DNA from: Gudongella sp964575895
Lineage (GTDB): Bacteria > Bacillota > Clostridia > Tissierellales > Tissierellaceae
Assembly: GCA_964575895.1 (NCBI GenBank)
Contig: CAZNTE010000015.1
Location: 1 to 64,000, forward strand
Direction of reading: 5' to 3'
DNA length: 64,000 bases
The stretch's first letter is position 1. Each line of letters begins with the position of its first letter. This document shows, piece after piece, positions 1 through 10,211 of this stretch. Both the position numbers and the translations under genes were made by a program. The notes beneath the pieces were generated by a model that was not told the origin of the DNA, did no database searches, and was given only the letters and a program-made list of their open reading frames with translations.

Positions 1-132
1 TGAGGTGTTTTTGTTTATTTCAACCGAGAATGCAATTATGCAAGATTCTCAATTAAAATAGTTAGCGGCTACATTATTCAAAATGGAGAAACTAGACTTA
101 CTCAGAACTTTACGCTTAACAATAGTCCGAGC

Positions 133-966
133 TTGGATAAGTTGATAATTGAAAAAGGTGTGGAGGTAAATATTGCAGATGGGAAAACTCTTACATTGAA
201 AGAATTAGATAATAAAGGAAGATTAAAGATATATCAAGGAGGGAGACTTATAGTTAATGGAAAGGTCATTAACACAGGGAATATTTTATTTGAGTACCCA
301 GATTTATTTAAGGTTAGCGGCACAATCACCAATAATGGAAGCATAAGACTGAATAACAATGAAAATATCATTAATATGACTAATCAATGGATTCATTTTG
401 CCGAATCCTTAAATAGAATAGGACTCTTTAAAGGAACCGGTACGGATGCAAAGGGTCAGCCAATTTATGACTTAACAGGAATACCAGACAGACAGGTAGC
501 TATAACTATGCTGGTTAGGCTACTTGGTAAGGAGACAGAAGCTCTATCAAAGAAATGGGATCATCCATTTACTGATGTTTCTGAATGGGCAGATCCATAC
601 GTTGGATATGCTTACAACAATGGCCTGACAAAGGGAATATCTAGTGATAGGTTTGGAGGAAGAGATATCATATCTGCAAATCAGTATTTGACTTTTATTT
701 TAAGGGCTTTAGGCTATGATGACTCAAAAGGTGATTTTACATGGGATAATCCCATCTTATTGGCTGCTAAAATAGGATTGGCCCATTCTGATGAATATAA
801 TGACAAGGCAATGTTACTTTTTAGAGGGAATATTGCAACTCTATCCTTTATGGCTGTGCAAAGTGATATGAAGGATGGAACACCACTAATTAAGTACCTT
901 GTTGATAATGGGGCAGTAAAGATAGAGGATATTCTGGGAACTGATTTTGAACACAAGTATTATTAA
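133..966 (+). CDS. SLH-domain surface protein, 5' end missing or frameshifted
   Basis: Cell-wall-anchored surface protein with C-terminal S-layer homology (SLH) repeats. From the TTG at 133, residues 1-80 are a beta-rich stretch (IADGKTLTLKELDNKG), then SLH repeats at about 86-135, 148-192 (FTDVSEWADPYVGYAYNNGL, the best match) and 200-250. The TTG has no ribosome site and the reading frame stays open back to a TGA at 1-3, with coding-like sequence (IVSGYIIQNGETRLTQNF) from 58 onward, so the real gene starts upstream of the window, probably in another frame (see findings). SLH repeats of this kind bind secondary cell-wall polymers. The partner or substrate of the N-terminal part is unknown. 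Family call firm, gene start not. Confidence 0.75.
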   Translation: MDKLIIEKGVEVNIADGKTLTLKELDNKGRLKIYQGGRLIVNGKVINTGNILFEYPDLFKVSGTITNNGSIRLNNNENIINMTNQWIHFAESLNRIGLFKGTGTDAKGQPIYDLTGIPDRQVAITMLVRLLGKETEALSKKWDHPFTDVSEWADPYVGYAYNNGLTKGISSDRFGGRDIISANQYLTFILRALGYDDSKGDFTWDNPILLAAKIGLAHSDEYNDKAMLLFRGNIATLSFMAVQSDMKDGTPLIKYLVDNGAVKIEDILGTDFEHKYY

Positions 967-1090
967 TATTTAAGAGGATAAATCTGGAGGTGTGAAAAAT
1001 GAAGTAGTTAGGTTAGTATAGTATATACTTGTTTAAAAATGAAGAGCTAGATATGTATTGTGTGTAATAGTCAAAATGGAGGTGTTTATT

Positions 1091-4000
1091 ATGGTTGGTT
1101 TCAGGAGAACAATTGCTCTTACTCTATCACTACTACTTATACTTTCCCTATTTACTTATTCACCCCTAGTAAATGCAATTGAGCCAATTTCCGCTAACAT
1201 TGGATATGACAGAGACAATCTTAATGCAGGCGATATTTTCTATAAGGATAACACCATGTCAGAAGAAGTAGAACTTACATCAAAAACTCAAGTATTTGAT
1301 GTTACTACAATCTCAGAAATTACTGTAAGGGTCATTCCTGCAGAAGGCTACAAGATTAATCAAATCTTTTATGATGACAATGATATTGATATGGTTTTTG
1401 TGGATAGCACAAGTACCTATATAATTACGCCTAATGGAGAAGATACTAGTTTCATTAGAAGTTTTCAGTTTTTAGTAGAGTTTAATGAAGAGGATAATAT
1501 TTCCCAAGTAAGAACCACATCAAATGAATTGGTATCTGGTGCAAACATTAACTATTATAGAATGGATGGAGATAATATAGATGAAACATCATCTTACACA
1601 ACTACAACAGCTATAAATGGAATATTTACAAAATACTCCATACCTGAAGATGATAATAATTGGTACTTAGTTGCTGTAGATAAGGGAGAAGTGAAGGCAT
1701 ACACTTTAACTGATAGACATAGTCCATCAGTAGAGATAACCATTCCAACAGGTGTAGAAAATATATTTGATTCTACCGTTACTATGGATTTAAGTGGAAT
1801 CAAGGTTACAACCACTTCTGCAATTGATGCTACCCATTTTTATATTCAACCCTTGGTTAAGTATCCTAATGCAATTGAAGTTTATGGATTCCCATCAGTT
1901 AACTATGCTAATGAGCAATTAGTAACTTTAGGTGATTACTATAATGATCCAAACTTGAATAATTTAGAAGATAATCAAAACTTTGTTATTTACTATTTGG
2001 AAGAAACTCAACATACTGATCATTCAACTTATGATGTAGTTGGTTATCAAGTAGAAACTTATGATAAACCGGTTGTTAATAGAGTTATTGATACTAGTTT
2101 TAACTTAGTTACAGATTCTTCAGTTTCTATCCATTACCGAAATCTAGATAACAATACTTCTATAGTAGCTAGTGCAACTTATAATGAGGGTTATTTTGAT
2201 TTTAATGAAAATGTAGAGGGGGGAAACTATATACTTACAGCTAACACAAATGACAGAGTTGGTTATAACAAGTATAATCCAGAGGGCATGGATATAATGC
2301 TATATAATAAAACTGGAATCAATTCTGGTGATGGATTAAGTGAAATAAGTATGGGAGTATTCACTGATGAAACAGAGGGATCAAGAGGAGAAGTTAGACT
2401 TGAAACAAGGAGCTCAAATTTCCCAGCTGCTACCCACTTTGATGCCCATGTATTATTTGATGGATGGAGTTTGAGTACTCATGGATTGCCAAGTCCAAAT
2501 AATATTGGAAGTATAGGCTCTCCTGATAATATTGATATTGTACCTGTTGATGGAGAAACCTATAAGGTGATGATTCTTTATTATAGCTCTAGTGGTGATA
2601 CTTATGATTTTATAGGCTATGACCTGGTGGATTATACCTATGTATATAATGGACCAGGAGGACCAGGGGGACCACCTACAAAAACCATAAACTTCAAGGT
2701 TAATGGATCTGATCAAAGTGTTGAAGCCCAAAGGGACTTACTAGTTTATGTTCCAGTATCAGAAGGAGCTCTTTCTATTGAGTTCTTAGACAATCCAGAT
2801 AAAGTATGGATAGATCCAATACTTCCAGTTATGGTTGATGAAATGGAGGGAAATGAGACTGCAGTTTCAACATGGTTAAGTGAAATTGGAGCTACCCTAA
2901 GTGGAAACTCAATATCCTTTGAGGCTGACAAACCATTAAAGAGGATTACAGCTGTTACTAAATATGAAGGTGATGAATATAGAATAGTATTTATGCAACC
3001 TGGCTATGATGATGCAACAATTGATCTAAATTTTAGGGAAGATGGATTGGAAGATATATCTATCCCAATAACTAATGAAGAACCTCCAAACATATGGAGA
3101 CAATACATGTATAAACTACCAGCAATGGATTCCTTCCAGGTAGAGTACAAGGTAACCATGACTACAAAACCTGAAATGGGCTTTACAGGAGTATTGGAAT
3201 ATAACGTTGATAGGGATGCCTTTGTAAGTGTTAATCGTGATAGCTCGGACTTTGAGCTTATTACAGCTAACAGAGGCTATGGCTCGGTTGAACTACACTG
3301 CCAGTATCATCTAGGTAATAGTTGGGAAGGTGCATTTGTAATTTTCTATGAGGAAGATTTCTTTACACTGGATATTCAACCAGATATTAGAATAGCAGAC
3401 TGGGAAAGTGGTGTAACAAATCTATCAAAAGACTGGACCTATACTCAACCAGTTTCATATGTGTATTTTATGAATAGTTTTGTAAGTTTAAGAGTTCCTG
3501 ATTATCTGATGAAGGATTACTCATTAAGAAGAGTATCAATATTAGGGGAAGATATTACTGATGAAGATGGAACCTGGAGAATCCCACTAGGGGGCAGCTA
3601 TGATGAGGATACTGTTGTTGATCTGGAGATTCAAAGAGGTGTAGAGTCCTACTACAAGCAGCTTGTGATTAGAAAGACTGCCCTAAGTGCTCAGTCTGGT
3701 TACTGGGGAGATGATATAGAAAACACAAATGACATGACCCTTATGACCTATATAAGAGCATATGGTTCCGATGCACAACCTGAAGATATGAGATATCCAG
3801 AGGACATTGTCTATCCTACCTTTGATATTAGGGGTAAGGTTATTGTGGTAAACTACTATAATAATAACAGGATAATTGGTACTAAGGAATTTGCTATACC
3901 TATGGATTATCCTAATTATGATGAAATGAGTTTTGATAGAAAGATGTATGAAGTAAAGGTTTATGATGAATTTGACCCAGACTTTATGGATGTTAGGGAT

Positions 4001-4165
4001 GCCAATAGGGTATCTTCATTCCTCTTAAATACTAGTTTAAGTGAGAGTTATTTTAATGGGGCAAGATTTGGATTTGGATCAGGTTGGGGACACTTATTAC
4101 CAACCCATCCTGATTGGGGTAGCGGAAAAGATGGAATGGAATTTGAAAGAGGAGGTAGTAGATAA
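1091..4165 (+). CDS. large secreted protein of unknown function
   Basis: Start chosen at ATG 1091, which sits 6 bases after GGAGGTG; an in-frame ATG 33 bases upstream has no ribosome site. The 1024-residue product begins with a signal peptide (MVGFRRTIALTLSLLLILSL, likely cleaved near VNA at residue 30). The rest is acidic, rich in Tyr, Asp, Asn and Thr, as in beta-sandwich cell-surface proteins, with a Pro-Gly hinge (GPGGPGGPP) near residue 520. I recognise no catalytic domain and no SLH repeat. The stop codon overlaps the start of the next SLH gene (TAATG), so the two are co-translated. The SLH partner may anchor this protein, which lacks an anchor of its own; that is inference. Confidence 0.85.
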   Translation: MVGFRRTIALTLSLLLILSLFTYSPLVNAIEPISANIGYDRDNLNAGDIFYKDNTMSEEVELTSKTQVFDVTTISEITVRVIPAEGYKINQIFYDDNDIDMVFVDSTSTYIITPNGEDTSFIRSFQFLVEFNEEDNISQVRTTSNELVSGANINYYRMDGDNIDETSSYTTTTAINGIFTKYSIPEDDNNWYLVAVDKGEVKAYTLTDRHSPSVEITIPTGVENIFDSTVTMDLSGIKVTTTSAIDATHFYIQPLVKYPNAIEVYGFPSVNYANEQLVTLGDYYNDPNLNNLEDNQNFVIYYLEETQHTDHSTYDVVGYQVETYDKPVVNRVIDTSFNLVTDSSVSIHYRNLDNNTSIVASATYNEGYFDFNENVEGGNYILTANTNDRVGYNKYNPEGMDIMLYNKTGINSGDGLSEISMGVFTDETEGSRGEVRLETRSSNFPAATHFDAHVLFDGWSLSTHGLPSPNNIGSIGSPDNIDIVPVDGETYKVMILYYSSSGDTYDFIGYDLVDYTYVYNGPGGPGGPPTKTINFKVNGSDQSVEAQRDLLVYVPVSEGALSIEFLDNPDKVWIDPILPVMVDEMEGNETAVSTWLSEIGATLSGNSISFEADKPLKRITAVTKYEGDEYRIVFMQPGYDDATIDLNFREDGLEDISIPITNEEPPNIWRQYMYKLPAMDSFQVEYKVTMTTKPEMGFTGVLEYNVDRDAFVSVNRDSSDFELITANRGYGSVELHCQYHLGNSWEGAFVIFYEEDFFTLDIQPDIRIADWESGVTNLSKDWTYTQPVSYVYFMNSFVSLRVPDYLMKDYSLRRVSILGEDITDEDGTWRIPLGGSYDEDTVVDLEIQRGVESYYKQLVIRKTALSAQSGYWGDDIENTNDMTLMTYIRAYGSDAQPEDMRYPEDIVYPTFDIRGKVIVVNYYNNNRIIGTKEFAIPMDYPNYDEMSFDRKMYEVKVYDEFDPDFMDVRDANRVSSFLLNTSLSESYFNGARFGFGSGWGHLLPTHPDWGSGKDGMEFERGGSR

Positions 4166-5151
4166 TGAAAAGAACAAGCAAGAGAATCCTAAGTATAATA
4201 CTATTATTAGCTCTACTTCTATTACCACTTAACTCTGCTTTTGGTGGTGTTGCAAATTCAATTACCAGTCTAAATGCTTCATATAATTCTTCTACTGGCC
4301 TAATTACAATTAGTGGAGAGTTTATGAATGATGGTACAGAAGCCATAGCTTACCAAGTGATTAGACCTAATGGAGATGTTCTCTACTTTGGAACCATGTT
4401 GGTTATAGATAAGCTCTTTGGTGAAGATATTAATGTAGGAGCTATTCCCTATGGAACATATACTATAAAGGCAGCAGATTTTCAAGGAGGGGAATATTTT
4501 ACAACAACATTTACCTACTCATCAACACCTTATTATATTCCAATACCTCAACCAGTAGATGAAGGGTGGACTGAGCCATCTGACAAGGCAGATGAATACT
4601 ACACTGACTTATCCCTTAATCTAACCTGGGCAGTCAAGGCTATTAATTTCCTAACAGAAAGGGGTATTGTCCAAGGAATTGGTGATAGCAAATTTGGACC
4701 AAACCTTAACTTTAAGCGTGGAGATATTATTCTAATGACTATTAATGCATTTAAAGTGAGTGGGGATCTGGGTGAATCCTTTAACGATGTACCTGAGTCC
4801 ATGTATTACTCAAATGCTATTAGGATAGCAAGGGCTATGGATATAGCAAAGGGTGATGGAGAGAATTTCAGACCAGATGATAGCATAACCAGAGAAGATG
4901 CCATAGTTCTATTATTTAGAACATTGGAGATACTCGAAATTCAGCTGCCAATTGATGGATCAGATAGAGATGTTCCTTCTTTTAATGACCAAGAAGATAT
5001 AAGTGATTATGCCAAGGATGCAATGAATGCCTTTATAAAGGCAGGATTTGTCAAGGGAGATGGATTTAATCTTTATCCAAAGAGTTATATTTCCAGAGCT
5101 GAAATGGCAACTATACTATATAGGATTATGGAGTTTATTGAAAAGAACTAA
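4165..5151 (+). CDS. SLH-domain surface protein
   Basis: A 328-residue exported protein. Signal peptide at residues 1-27 (KRILSIILLLALLLLPLNS), a short beta-rich domain at about 28-125, a Pro linker (IPIPQP), then three SLH repeats at about 150-195, 205-255 and 265-320. Repeat 3 carries the usual ISRAEMATILYRIM helix. The ATG overlaps the TAA of the upstream gene and is preceded by GGAGGTAG, so it is the second gene of a two-gene operon. A strong terminator follows at 5175. Likely role: anchors itself, and possibly its partner, to the cell-wall polymer. Confidence 0.85.
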   Translation: MKRTSKRILSIILLLALLLLPLNSAFGGVANSITSLNASYNSSTGLITISGEFMNDGTEAIAYQVIRPNGDVLYFGTMLVIDKLFGEDINVGAIPYGTYTIKAADFQGGEYFTTTFTYSSTPYYIPIPQPVDEGWTEPSDKADEYYTDLSLNLTWAVKAINFLTERGIVQGIGDSKFGPNLNFKRGDIILMTINAFKVSGDLGESFNDVPESMYYSNAIRIARAMDIAKGDGENFRPDDSITREDAIVLLFRTLEILEIQLPIDGSDRDVPSFNDQEDISDYAKDAMNAFIKAGFVKGDGFNLYPKSYISRAEMATILYRIMEFIEKN

Positions 5152-5174
5152 ATTATAAGAATAAATTAAAGACA

Positions 5175-5219
5175 GTGTACCTGATTGATTTTTCAAGGGA
5201 GATCAGGTACACTTTTTTT
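5175..5219 (+). terminator. rho-independent terminator
   Basis: Perfect 11-bp stem GTGTACCTGAT / ATCAGGTACAC with a 16-base loop followed by seven T. It ends the two-gene surface protein operon. Confidence 0.9.
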
Positions 5220-5231
5220 GACTTTTACAAA

Positions 5232-5252
5232 AATCACTTTATCAAAGTGATT
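5232..5252. repeat. short perfect inverted repeat
   Basis: AATCACTTT-ATC-AAAGTGATT, a 9-bp perfect dyad with a 3-base centre, about 100 bases before the start of the next SLH gene. It could be an operator for that gene or a minor hairpin; no T-run follows on the + strand. Confidence 0.45.
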
Positions 5253-5349
5253 AATCAATGCATCACAGGGTAAAAAAATACAGTATTGATATATAAATGG
5301 CAATATCTATTATGGTGATAGTTAAATATACTAGAAAAGGAGTGGAACT

Positions 5350-8300
5350 ATGAGAGGACCTGCTAGTAGAAGCATAAGTTTATTATTGTCATTGGTGCTT
5401 GTTTTAAGCTTGATGACACCTGTTTCAATTGGAGAGACTGAATTTAAGGACATCCAGGGGCATTGGGCTTATGAAGATATCCAAAAACTAATTAATTTAG
5501 GACTTTTAGAAGGATATCCCGATGGTACAATTAGACCAGATAGTCACATAACAAAGGCAGAGTTTATTAAGCTGCTTAACTCATCCTTAGGATTACGGGA
5601 TGATAACGTGGTGCAACTTCTCTATGAAGATGTTACAGAAGAAGACTGGTTTTATAAGGAACTACAGAAGGCAAGTTTTACTGGATACATACAAGGGGAC
5701 TTAGAAGAATCATTCTATCCTAATCAAGCAATATCAAGAGAAGAAACAGCTAAGATGTTAGGCAGAATAATTCCTGAGATTGAAACTCCAAGGGGAGCAA
5801 TGGAAGATTTTAATGACTATAAACTCATAAGTGACGAAGCTTTGCAAGGCGTGGATCTCCTAGTTAGAAAAGGCTATATGAGTGGTTACCCAGATGGAAC
5901 TCTAAGACCTGATGGAAAACTTACCAGAGCTGAGGCTGCAAAACTTATTGCTAAAATTCTAGATAACGAAACTATAGTTTCAGAAGATGTGTCAATCAAG
6001 AATTCAGGTGATATACTTAAGGATTCTATCTATGTGGGAGACATATATGTTGAAGAATCTGTTGCTTATGGGGATGCACTTCTAGACAACATTGTTGCAT
6101 TATCTAAAGTCTATATTGAAGGTGGAGGTTCAAACACCATAGATATAAACAACTCATACATTGTTAGACTTATTATAACTAAAGTTGATGGTCTAGCAAG
6201 GGTTGTGGTCCAAGGGAATAGCTATGTGTTTAACAGCTTTATATTCAATGGGAATAGATTAGTTGATCAGGATAATAATCCTGGATCTCCATGGAAGAAT
6301 TTATTTGGAGGTATAATAAAGGTTGAAGGAAGAGTTGATAAAGAAACAGCTTTGAATATAGCAAGATCCATAGAAGACCTTATAAATAGTACAGGACGAT
6401 TAACTCCTGAGATGGTTGAAGAAGGTGCCCAGAGTGTATTAGCTAATTCTCAAGCAAACAGTGATACTAGCTTGGTTATTGTAGTTAGAGTACCAGTAAT
6501 ATACTATCCACCTGTTGGACCTACACTAAATGCTCAGGAACAAAGAGCAGATAGTCTTGTCAAGGAAGGCTATATACCAGTTGCAAATGCCAACGAACTA
6601 GATAAGATTAGATTAACCTTCTCTGAAGAAAGAGAATTATTTGGAAAGGGAACAATATGGGAAGATAAGTATTTTACAAGTGGATTAAGGGATAGATATG
6701 TACTGGTTGCGGACATAGATATGTTAGATCTAAGCCCTATAGTCCCGACTGAATATAGAATGGAGACTGAAATAAATTGGAACCCTTTGGGAGATGAAGA
6801 AGAACCTTTTAGGGGAGTATTAGATGGAAATGATAGAAAGATAAGCAATCTGAGTATTGAGCAAATATATACAAAAAGAACCTCATATAACGGAAATGCT
6901 GGTTTATTCGGATATATATTAGATGGGAGTGTTAATAGGGTTGATCTAGTAGATTTCAAGGTCTTTGGGTCGTATCTTGTGGGAGGATTATCAGGTAAGG
7001 TTGAAAATTCAACAATCAGTAAGGTTAGGACCTTAAAAACAGTGATTGAAAGTAGCTCAGAGGATATCACTAATGATTTTGATATTATAGGTAGAGACTA
7101 CCCAGGAGGAAGAGCTGGAGGACTGGTAGGTAGAAGCATCAATAGTTTAATAGTAGATTGTGAAAACAATCTAGATGTATTAGCCTACTCCTATGTTGGA
7201 GGTATCGTTGGTGGTAGCATACCTCTAGAGATTGATGCAAGAAGGATTGTAGAATCAACCCCTGAAGTAGGAGTAATTAGTTCAAACAACTATGGTGAGA
7301 TTGTAGGAGTAGGATATGTGGGAGGTATTGCAGGTGGTTCAGCTAATCCAATAATTTCAGCTACAAATTTTGGGAACATAAAGGTAATTAACATGAGTTC
7401 AGAAGAAAGCTCTGGCTATATTGGAGGCATAGTTGGAGGAAACACATCCCAGATATCCTATAGTGTTAATATGGGAAGTGTTGGAGAGTATTACTATATT
7501 ACTCCTTTAAGAGTTGCTAGCTTATATAATACTGAAGGTGTCGGTGGTATTGTTGGAGGTAATGATGATTCTGGGAGTATATATGATGTGGCTAACTTTG
7601 GAGATGTAATAGGATATAGCTATATTGGAGGAGTAGCTGGTTCAAATACTGGATCTATTGAGTATGCTAGAAATCATGATATAACCATTGAAGGAAGCTA
7701 CATGGTTGGAGGAGTAGCTGGATTTAATGATGGATATATTATGGGAAGCTATAATAGAGGAGATATAATCGCCACTGTGGAAGATGGTGGAGGAATAGTA
7801 GGGTTTGATTTATATGGAAATATAAGTGAAACTTTTAACCTGGGAGATATTAGTTCATCCATTCATGCAGGAAATATAAGTATAGGGAGTTACATTGGTG
7901 GTCTTGTGGGGAGAGCTGATGGTTCTACAATAAGAGATAGTTACTCTACAGGTAGTGTCACAGGCCAAGATAGAATTGCTGGTTTTGTAGGGGATGCTAC
8001 GCTTTCTCAAATAAGCAATTGCTATTCCACTGGTGTTGTACTAGGTGATACTAATGTATCAGGATTTGCCAATGATAACTCATCCAGTGACCGTAGGATA
8101 TCAATACTTGATACAACATGCTACTGGGATATGGATGCTTCTGGTTTTCTAACATCTGACTTTGGGCAAGGTTTAGGAACTGATGAAATGATAGATCAGG
8201 AAAGTTTCATTGATTGGAACTTTGAAGATATTTGGTCAATAGATGAAGGATCCTATCCTTATTTAGACGATGACTTTATTCTCTATCCAGTAGTACCTGA

Positions 8301-9837
8301 AAACAAGATATTTGAAGGAGGTAGTGGTAGTGTAGATGATCCATATTTAGTTAAAAATGCCACACAACTAAATAATGTTAGAGAATACTTGGACAGCCAT
8401 TTCAAACAAATTGCAGATATAGATTTAGGTGTTTCGCCGTGGAATGATGAGGAAGGGTGGAATCCAATTGGATTTGCATCAACGCCATTTGAAGGCAGTT
8501 ACAATGGAGATGAATATTCAATAGATGGCCTATATATTAATAGACCTGATTACAAACTAAATGATATAGAACAAGGTCTATTTGGATATCTAAATGAGGC
8601 AGCAATACTTACTAACATAACCTTAACTAACTCCTATGTTTATGGATACAGATACACAGGAAGCCTGGCTGGATATAGTGCTGGTGAAATTTCTAATTGT
8701 TCTTCAAATAATGTGGAGGTCTTGAATGAATGGGATTATGCAGGTGGGTTGATTGGATACAATTCAGGAACCATCTCAAATTCATCAACTACTGGTACTG
8801 TTAAAATTTCTGATTTCAATGCAGGAGGTTTAGTTGGAACAAATTATGGAGAAATTATTAATTGTTTCAGTGAAGCTAATGTATCCCCAATTGGTACTGC
8901 ATCAGGCGGTTATCCCTATCAGATGGGAGGCTTGGTAGGATATAACAGTGGGGGAATAATTAGAAACTCTTATGCAAAAGGCTTTGTAAACGGCTGGGAA
9001 ACCATAGGTGGTCTTGTAGGTGAAAACTATAATGGTTTAGTGGATTATTGTTACTCAGAAGGAAATGTTACGGGAAATGAAGAATATATAGGAGGTCTAG
9101 TAGGTATTAGTGGAGTTGATAGCATTATAAGAGATAGTTATTCTACAGCAACTGTAAGTGGGATTTACTATATAGGTGGTTTGGTTGGTTATAATAGCTC
9201 ATTGATTGAAGGATCCCACCATAAAATTGGAAGTGTAACAGGAACTCAGAAAGTAGGGGGTTTAGTTGGAGACAATAATGGCACTATTAATCAGTCATAC
9301 TCAACAAGTACTGTAGAAGGAAATCAATACATCGGTGGAATTTCTGGTTACTCGGGATATGGTGAGATCAAGCTTTCATATGCATATGGTAGTGCTACAG
9401 GAGTATTTTCAGTAGGCGGTCTTGTTGGATCTGCCCAAAATACGGCTATAAATAATTCTTATGCTAGTGGTAGTGTTACAGGAAGTGATGAGGTTGGAGG
9501 ATTAGTTGGTTATCTAAGTGTAGGATCATCAGTAAACAATTGCTACTCAGTTGGCTTGGTTACAGGTACTAGTAATGTGGGTGGCTTGATAGGATCTAAA
9601 ACAACAAGTCCTATACTGCCAACAGTAGCTAATAGTTATTACAATTCTCAAACATCAAATCAAACAGATGACATTGGTAAAGGGGTACCTAAAACCACAG
9701 AAGAAATGATAAGTCTGTCAACTTTTGAAGATTGGAATTTTGAGGATATTGACGGTATTTGGGATATTGATATATCTTCATACCCATATCTAAAATGGCA
9801 AGATGAGTCTACTATTACCTATCCTGTACTTAAATAA
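5350..9837 (+). CDS. giant SLH protein with duplicated GLUG-repeat region
   Basis: 1495 residues, ATG preceded by AAAGGAG. Signal peptide at 1-28, three N-terminal SLH repeats (about 30-75, 90-140, 150-200; typical GYPDGTIRPDSHITKAEF), a linker to about 390, then two similar large blocks. Each block opens with a conserved unit (WNPLGDEEEPF in block 1, WNPIGFASTPF in block 2), carries roughly ten GLUG-type repeats (GGLVGYNSG, followed by SYSTGSVTG-like strands), and closes with a related cap (IDWNFEDIWSIDEGSYPYL and EDWNFEDIDGIWDIDISSYP). GLUG repeats form beta-solenoids in secreted adhesins and IgA1-protease-like proteins. No protease motif is visible. Probable cell-wall-bound adhesin or filament. 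Monocistronic, with a terminator at 9863. Confidence 0.88.
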   Translation: MRGPASRSISLLLSLVLVLSLMTPVSIGETEFKDIQGHWAYEDIQKLINLGLLEGYPDGTIRPDSHITKAEFIKLLNSSLGLRDDNVVQLLYEDVTEEDWFYKELQKASFTGYIQGDLEESFYPNQAISREETAKMLGRIIPEIETPRGAMEDFNDYKLISDEALQGVDLLVRKGYMSGYPDGTLRPDGKLTRAEAAKLIAKILDNETIVSEDVSIKNSGDILKDSIYVGDIYVEESVAYGDALLDNIVALSKVYIEGGGSNTIDINNSYIVRLIITKVDGLARVVVQGNSYVFNSFIFNGNRLVDQDNNPGSPWKNLFGGIIKVEGRVDKETALNIARSIEDLINSTGRLTPEMVEEGAQSVLANSQANSDTSLVIVVRVPVIYYPPVGPTLNAQEQRADSLVKEGYIPVANANELDKIRLTFSEERELFGKGTIWEDKYFTSGLRDRYVLVADIDMLDLSPIVPTEYRMETEINWNPLGDEEEPFRGVLDGNDRKISNLSIEQIYTKRTSYNGNAGLFGYILDGSVNRVDLVDFKVFGSYLVGGLSGKVENSTISKVRTLKTVIESSSEDITNDFDIIGRDYPGGRAGGLVGRSINSLIVDCENNLDVLAYSYVGGIVGGSIPLEIDARRIVESTPEVGVISSNNYGEIVGVGYVGGIAGGSANPIISATNFGNIKVINMSSEESSGYIGGIVGGNTSQISYSVNMGSVGEYYYITPLRVASLYNTEGVGGIVGGNDDSGSIYDVANFGDVIGYSYIGGVAGSNTGSIEYARNHDITIEGSYMVGGVAGFNDGYIMGSYNRGDIIATVEDGGGIVGFDLYGNISETFNLGDISSSIHAGNISIGSYIGGLVGRADGSTIRDSYSTGSVTGQDRIAGFVGDATLSQISNCYSTGVVLGDTNVSGFANDNSSSDRRISILDTTCYWDMDASGFLTSDFGQGLGTDEMIDQESFIDWNFEDIWSIDEGSYPYLDDDFILYPVVPENKIFEGGSGSVDDPYLVKNATQLNNVREYLDSHFKQIADIDLGVSPWNDEEGWNPIGFASTPFEGSYNGDEYSIDGLYINRPDYKLNDIEQGLFGYLNEAAILTNITLTNSYVYGYRYTGSLAGYSAGEISNCSSNNVEVLNEWDYAGGLIGYNSGTISNSSTTGTVKISDFNAGGLVGTNYGEIINCFSEANVSPIGTASGGYPYQMGGLVGYNSGGIIRNSYAKGFVNGWETIGGLVGENYNGLVDYCYSEGNVTGNEEYIGGLVGISGVDSIIRDSYSTATVSGIYYIGGLVGYNSSLIEGSHHKIGSVTGTQKVGGLVGDNNGTINQSYSTSTVEGNQYIGGISGYSGYGEIKLSYAYGSATGVFSVGGLVGSAQNTAINNSYASGSVTGSDEVGGLVGYLSVGSSVNNCYSVGLVTGTSNVGGLIGSKTTSPILPTVANSYYNSQTSNQTDDIGKGVPKTTEEMISLSTFEDWNFEDIDGIWDIDISSYPYLKWQDESTITYPVLK

Positions 9838-9862
9838 AGTTAATCATTGAGTTTCATAATGA

Positions 9863-9900
9863 GGGAGTTATCTATTAATCTAGATAACTCCCTTTATTTA
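9863..9900 (+). terminator. rho-independent terminator
   Basis: Perfect 11-bp stem GGGAGTTATCT / AGATAACTCCC followed by TTTATTT, just after the giant SLH gene. Confidence 0.85.
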
Positions 9901-9988
9901 GAAGAAATGATTTATAAATGTATTATATATGGGGTAAAATAATACTTAACTCTTCTATATTATTCCATATATATAGAAGTGGTTACAA

Positions 9989-10017
9989 TTGACATTAAAA
10001 GCCCCAAGAATTATACT
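9989..10017 (+). promoter_or_regulatory. sigma-A promoter of the tRNA gene
   Basis: TTGACA, exactly 17 bases, then TATACT; the tRNA begins 15 bases after the -10 box. An inverted repeat CTTCTATAT / ATATAGAAG (9952-9979) lies just upstream of it. Confidence 0.75.
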
Positions 10018-10031
10018 AATAAGGTAACTAT

Positions 10032-10108
10032 GCGCCCATAGCTCAGCTGGATAGAGTAGCTGGCTTCGAACCAGTTGGTCGGGGGTTCGAATCCCTCTGG
10101 GCGTACCA
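10032..10108 (+). tRNA. tRNA-Arg(TCG)
   Basis: 77 nt including encoded CCA. Acceptor stem GCGCCCA / TGGGCGT (first pair G-U), D arm GCTC/GAGT, anticodon stem GCTGG/CCAGT around the loop CTTCGAA, giving anticodon TCG, and T arm GGGGG-TTCGAAT-CCCTC. It reads CGN arginine codons, which are rare here compared with AGA/AGG. Confidence 0.93.
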
Positions 10109-10124
10109 ATATTATATTATAGGA

Positions 10125-10150
10125 AAGATCCATTAATTAGGATCTTTTTT
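10125..10150 (+). terminator. rho-independent terminator after tRNA-Arg
   Basis: 7-bp stem AAGATCC / GGATCTT with an AT loop and a run of T (TTTTTTG). Confidence 0.85.
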
Positions 10151-10211
10151 GTTATATTTGTTTAGCTATATATGATATCTAAGTAAAAAATAATTGATTA
10201 ATTTTTAATCT

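Noticed and set aside
1..132. TGA at 1-3 as a selenocysteine codon of the SLH protein
   Set aside because: No SECIS-like hairpin seen, surface SLH proteins are not known selenoproteins, and a frameshift explains the pattern more simply.
6570..7070. Minus-strand ORF of 166 codons inside the GLUG gene
   Set aside because: Shadow of the giant SLH gene; no start signal.
7100..9700. Tandem DNA repeats or CRISPR in the GLUG region
   Set aside because: Repetition is at the protein level; DNA units are diverged and irregular in length. No CRISPR array was seen anywhere in the window.
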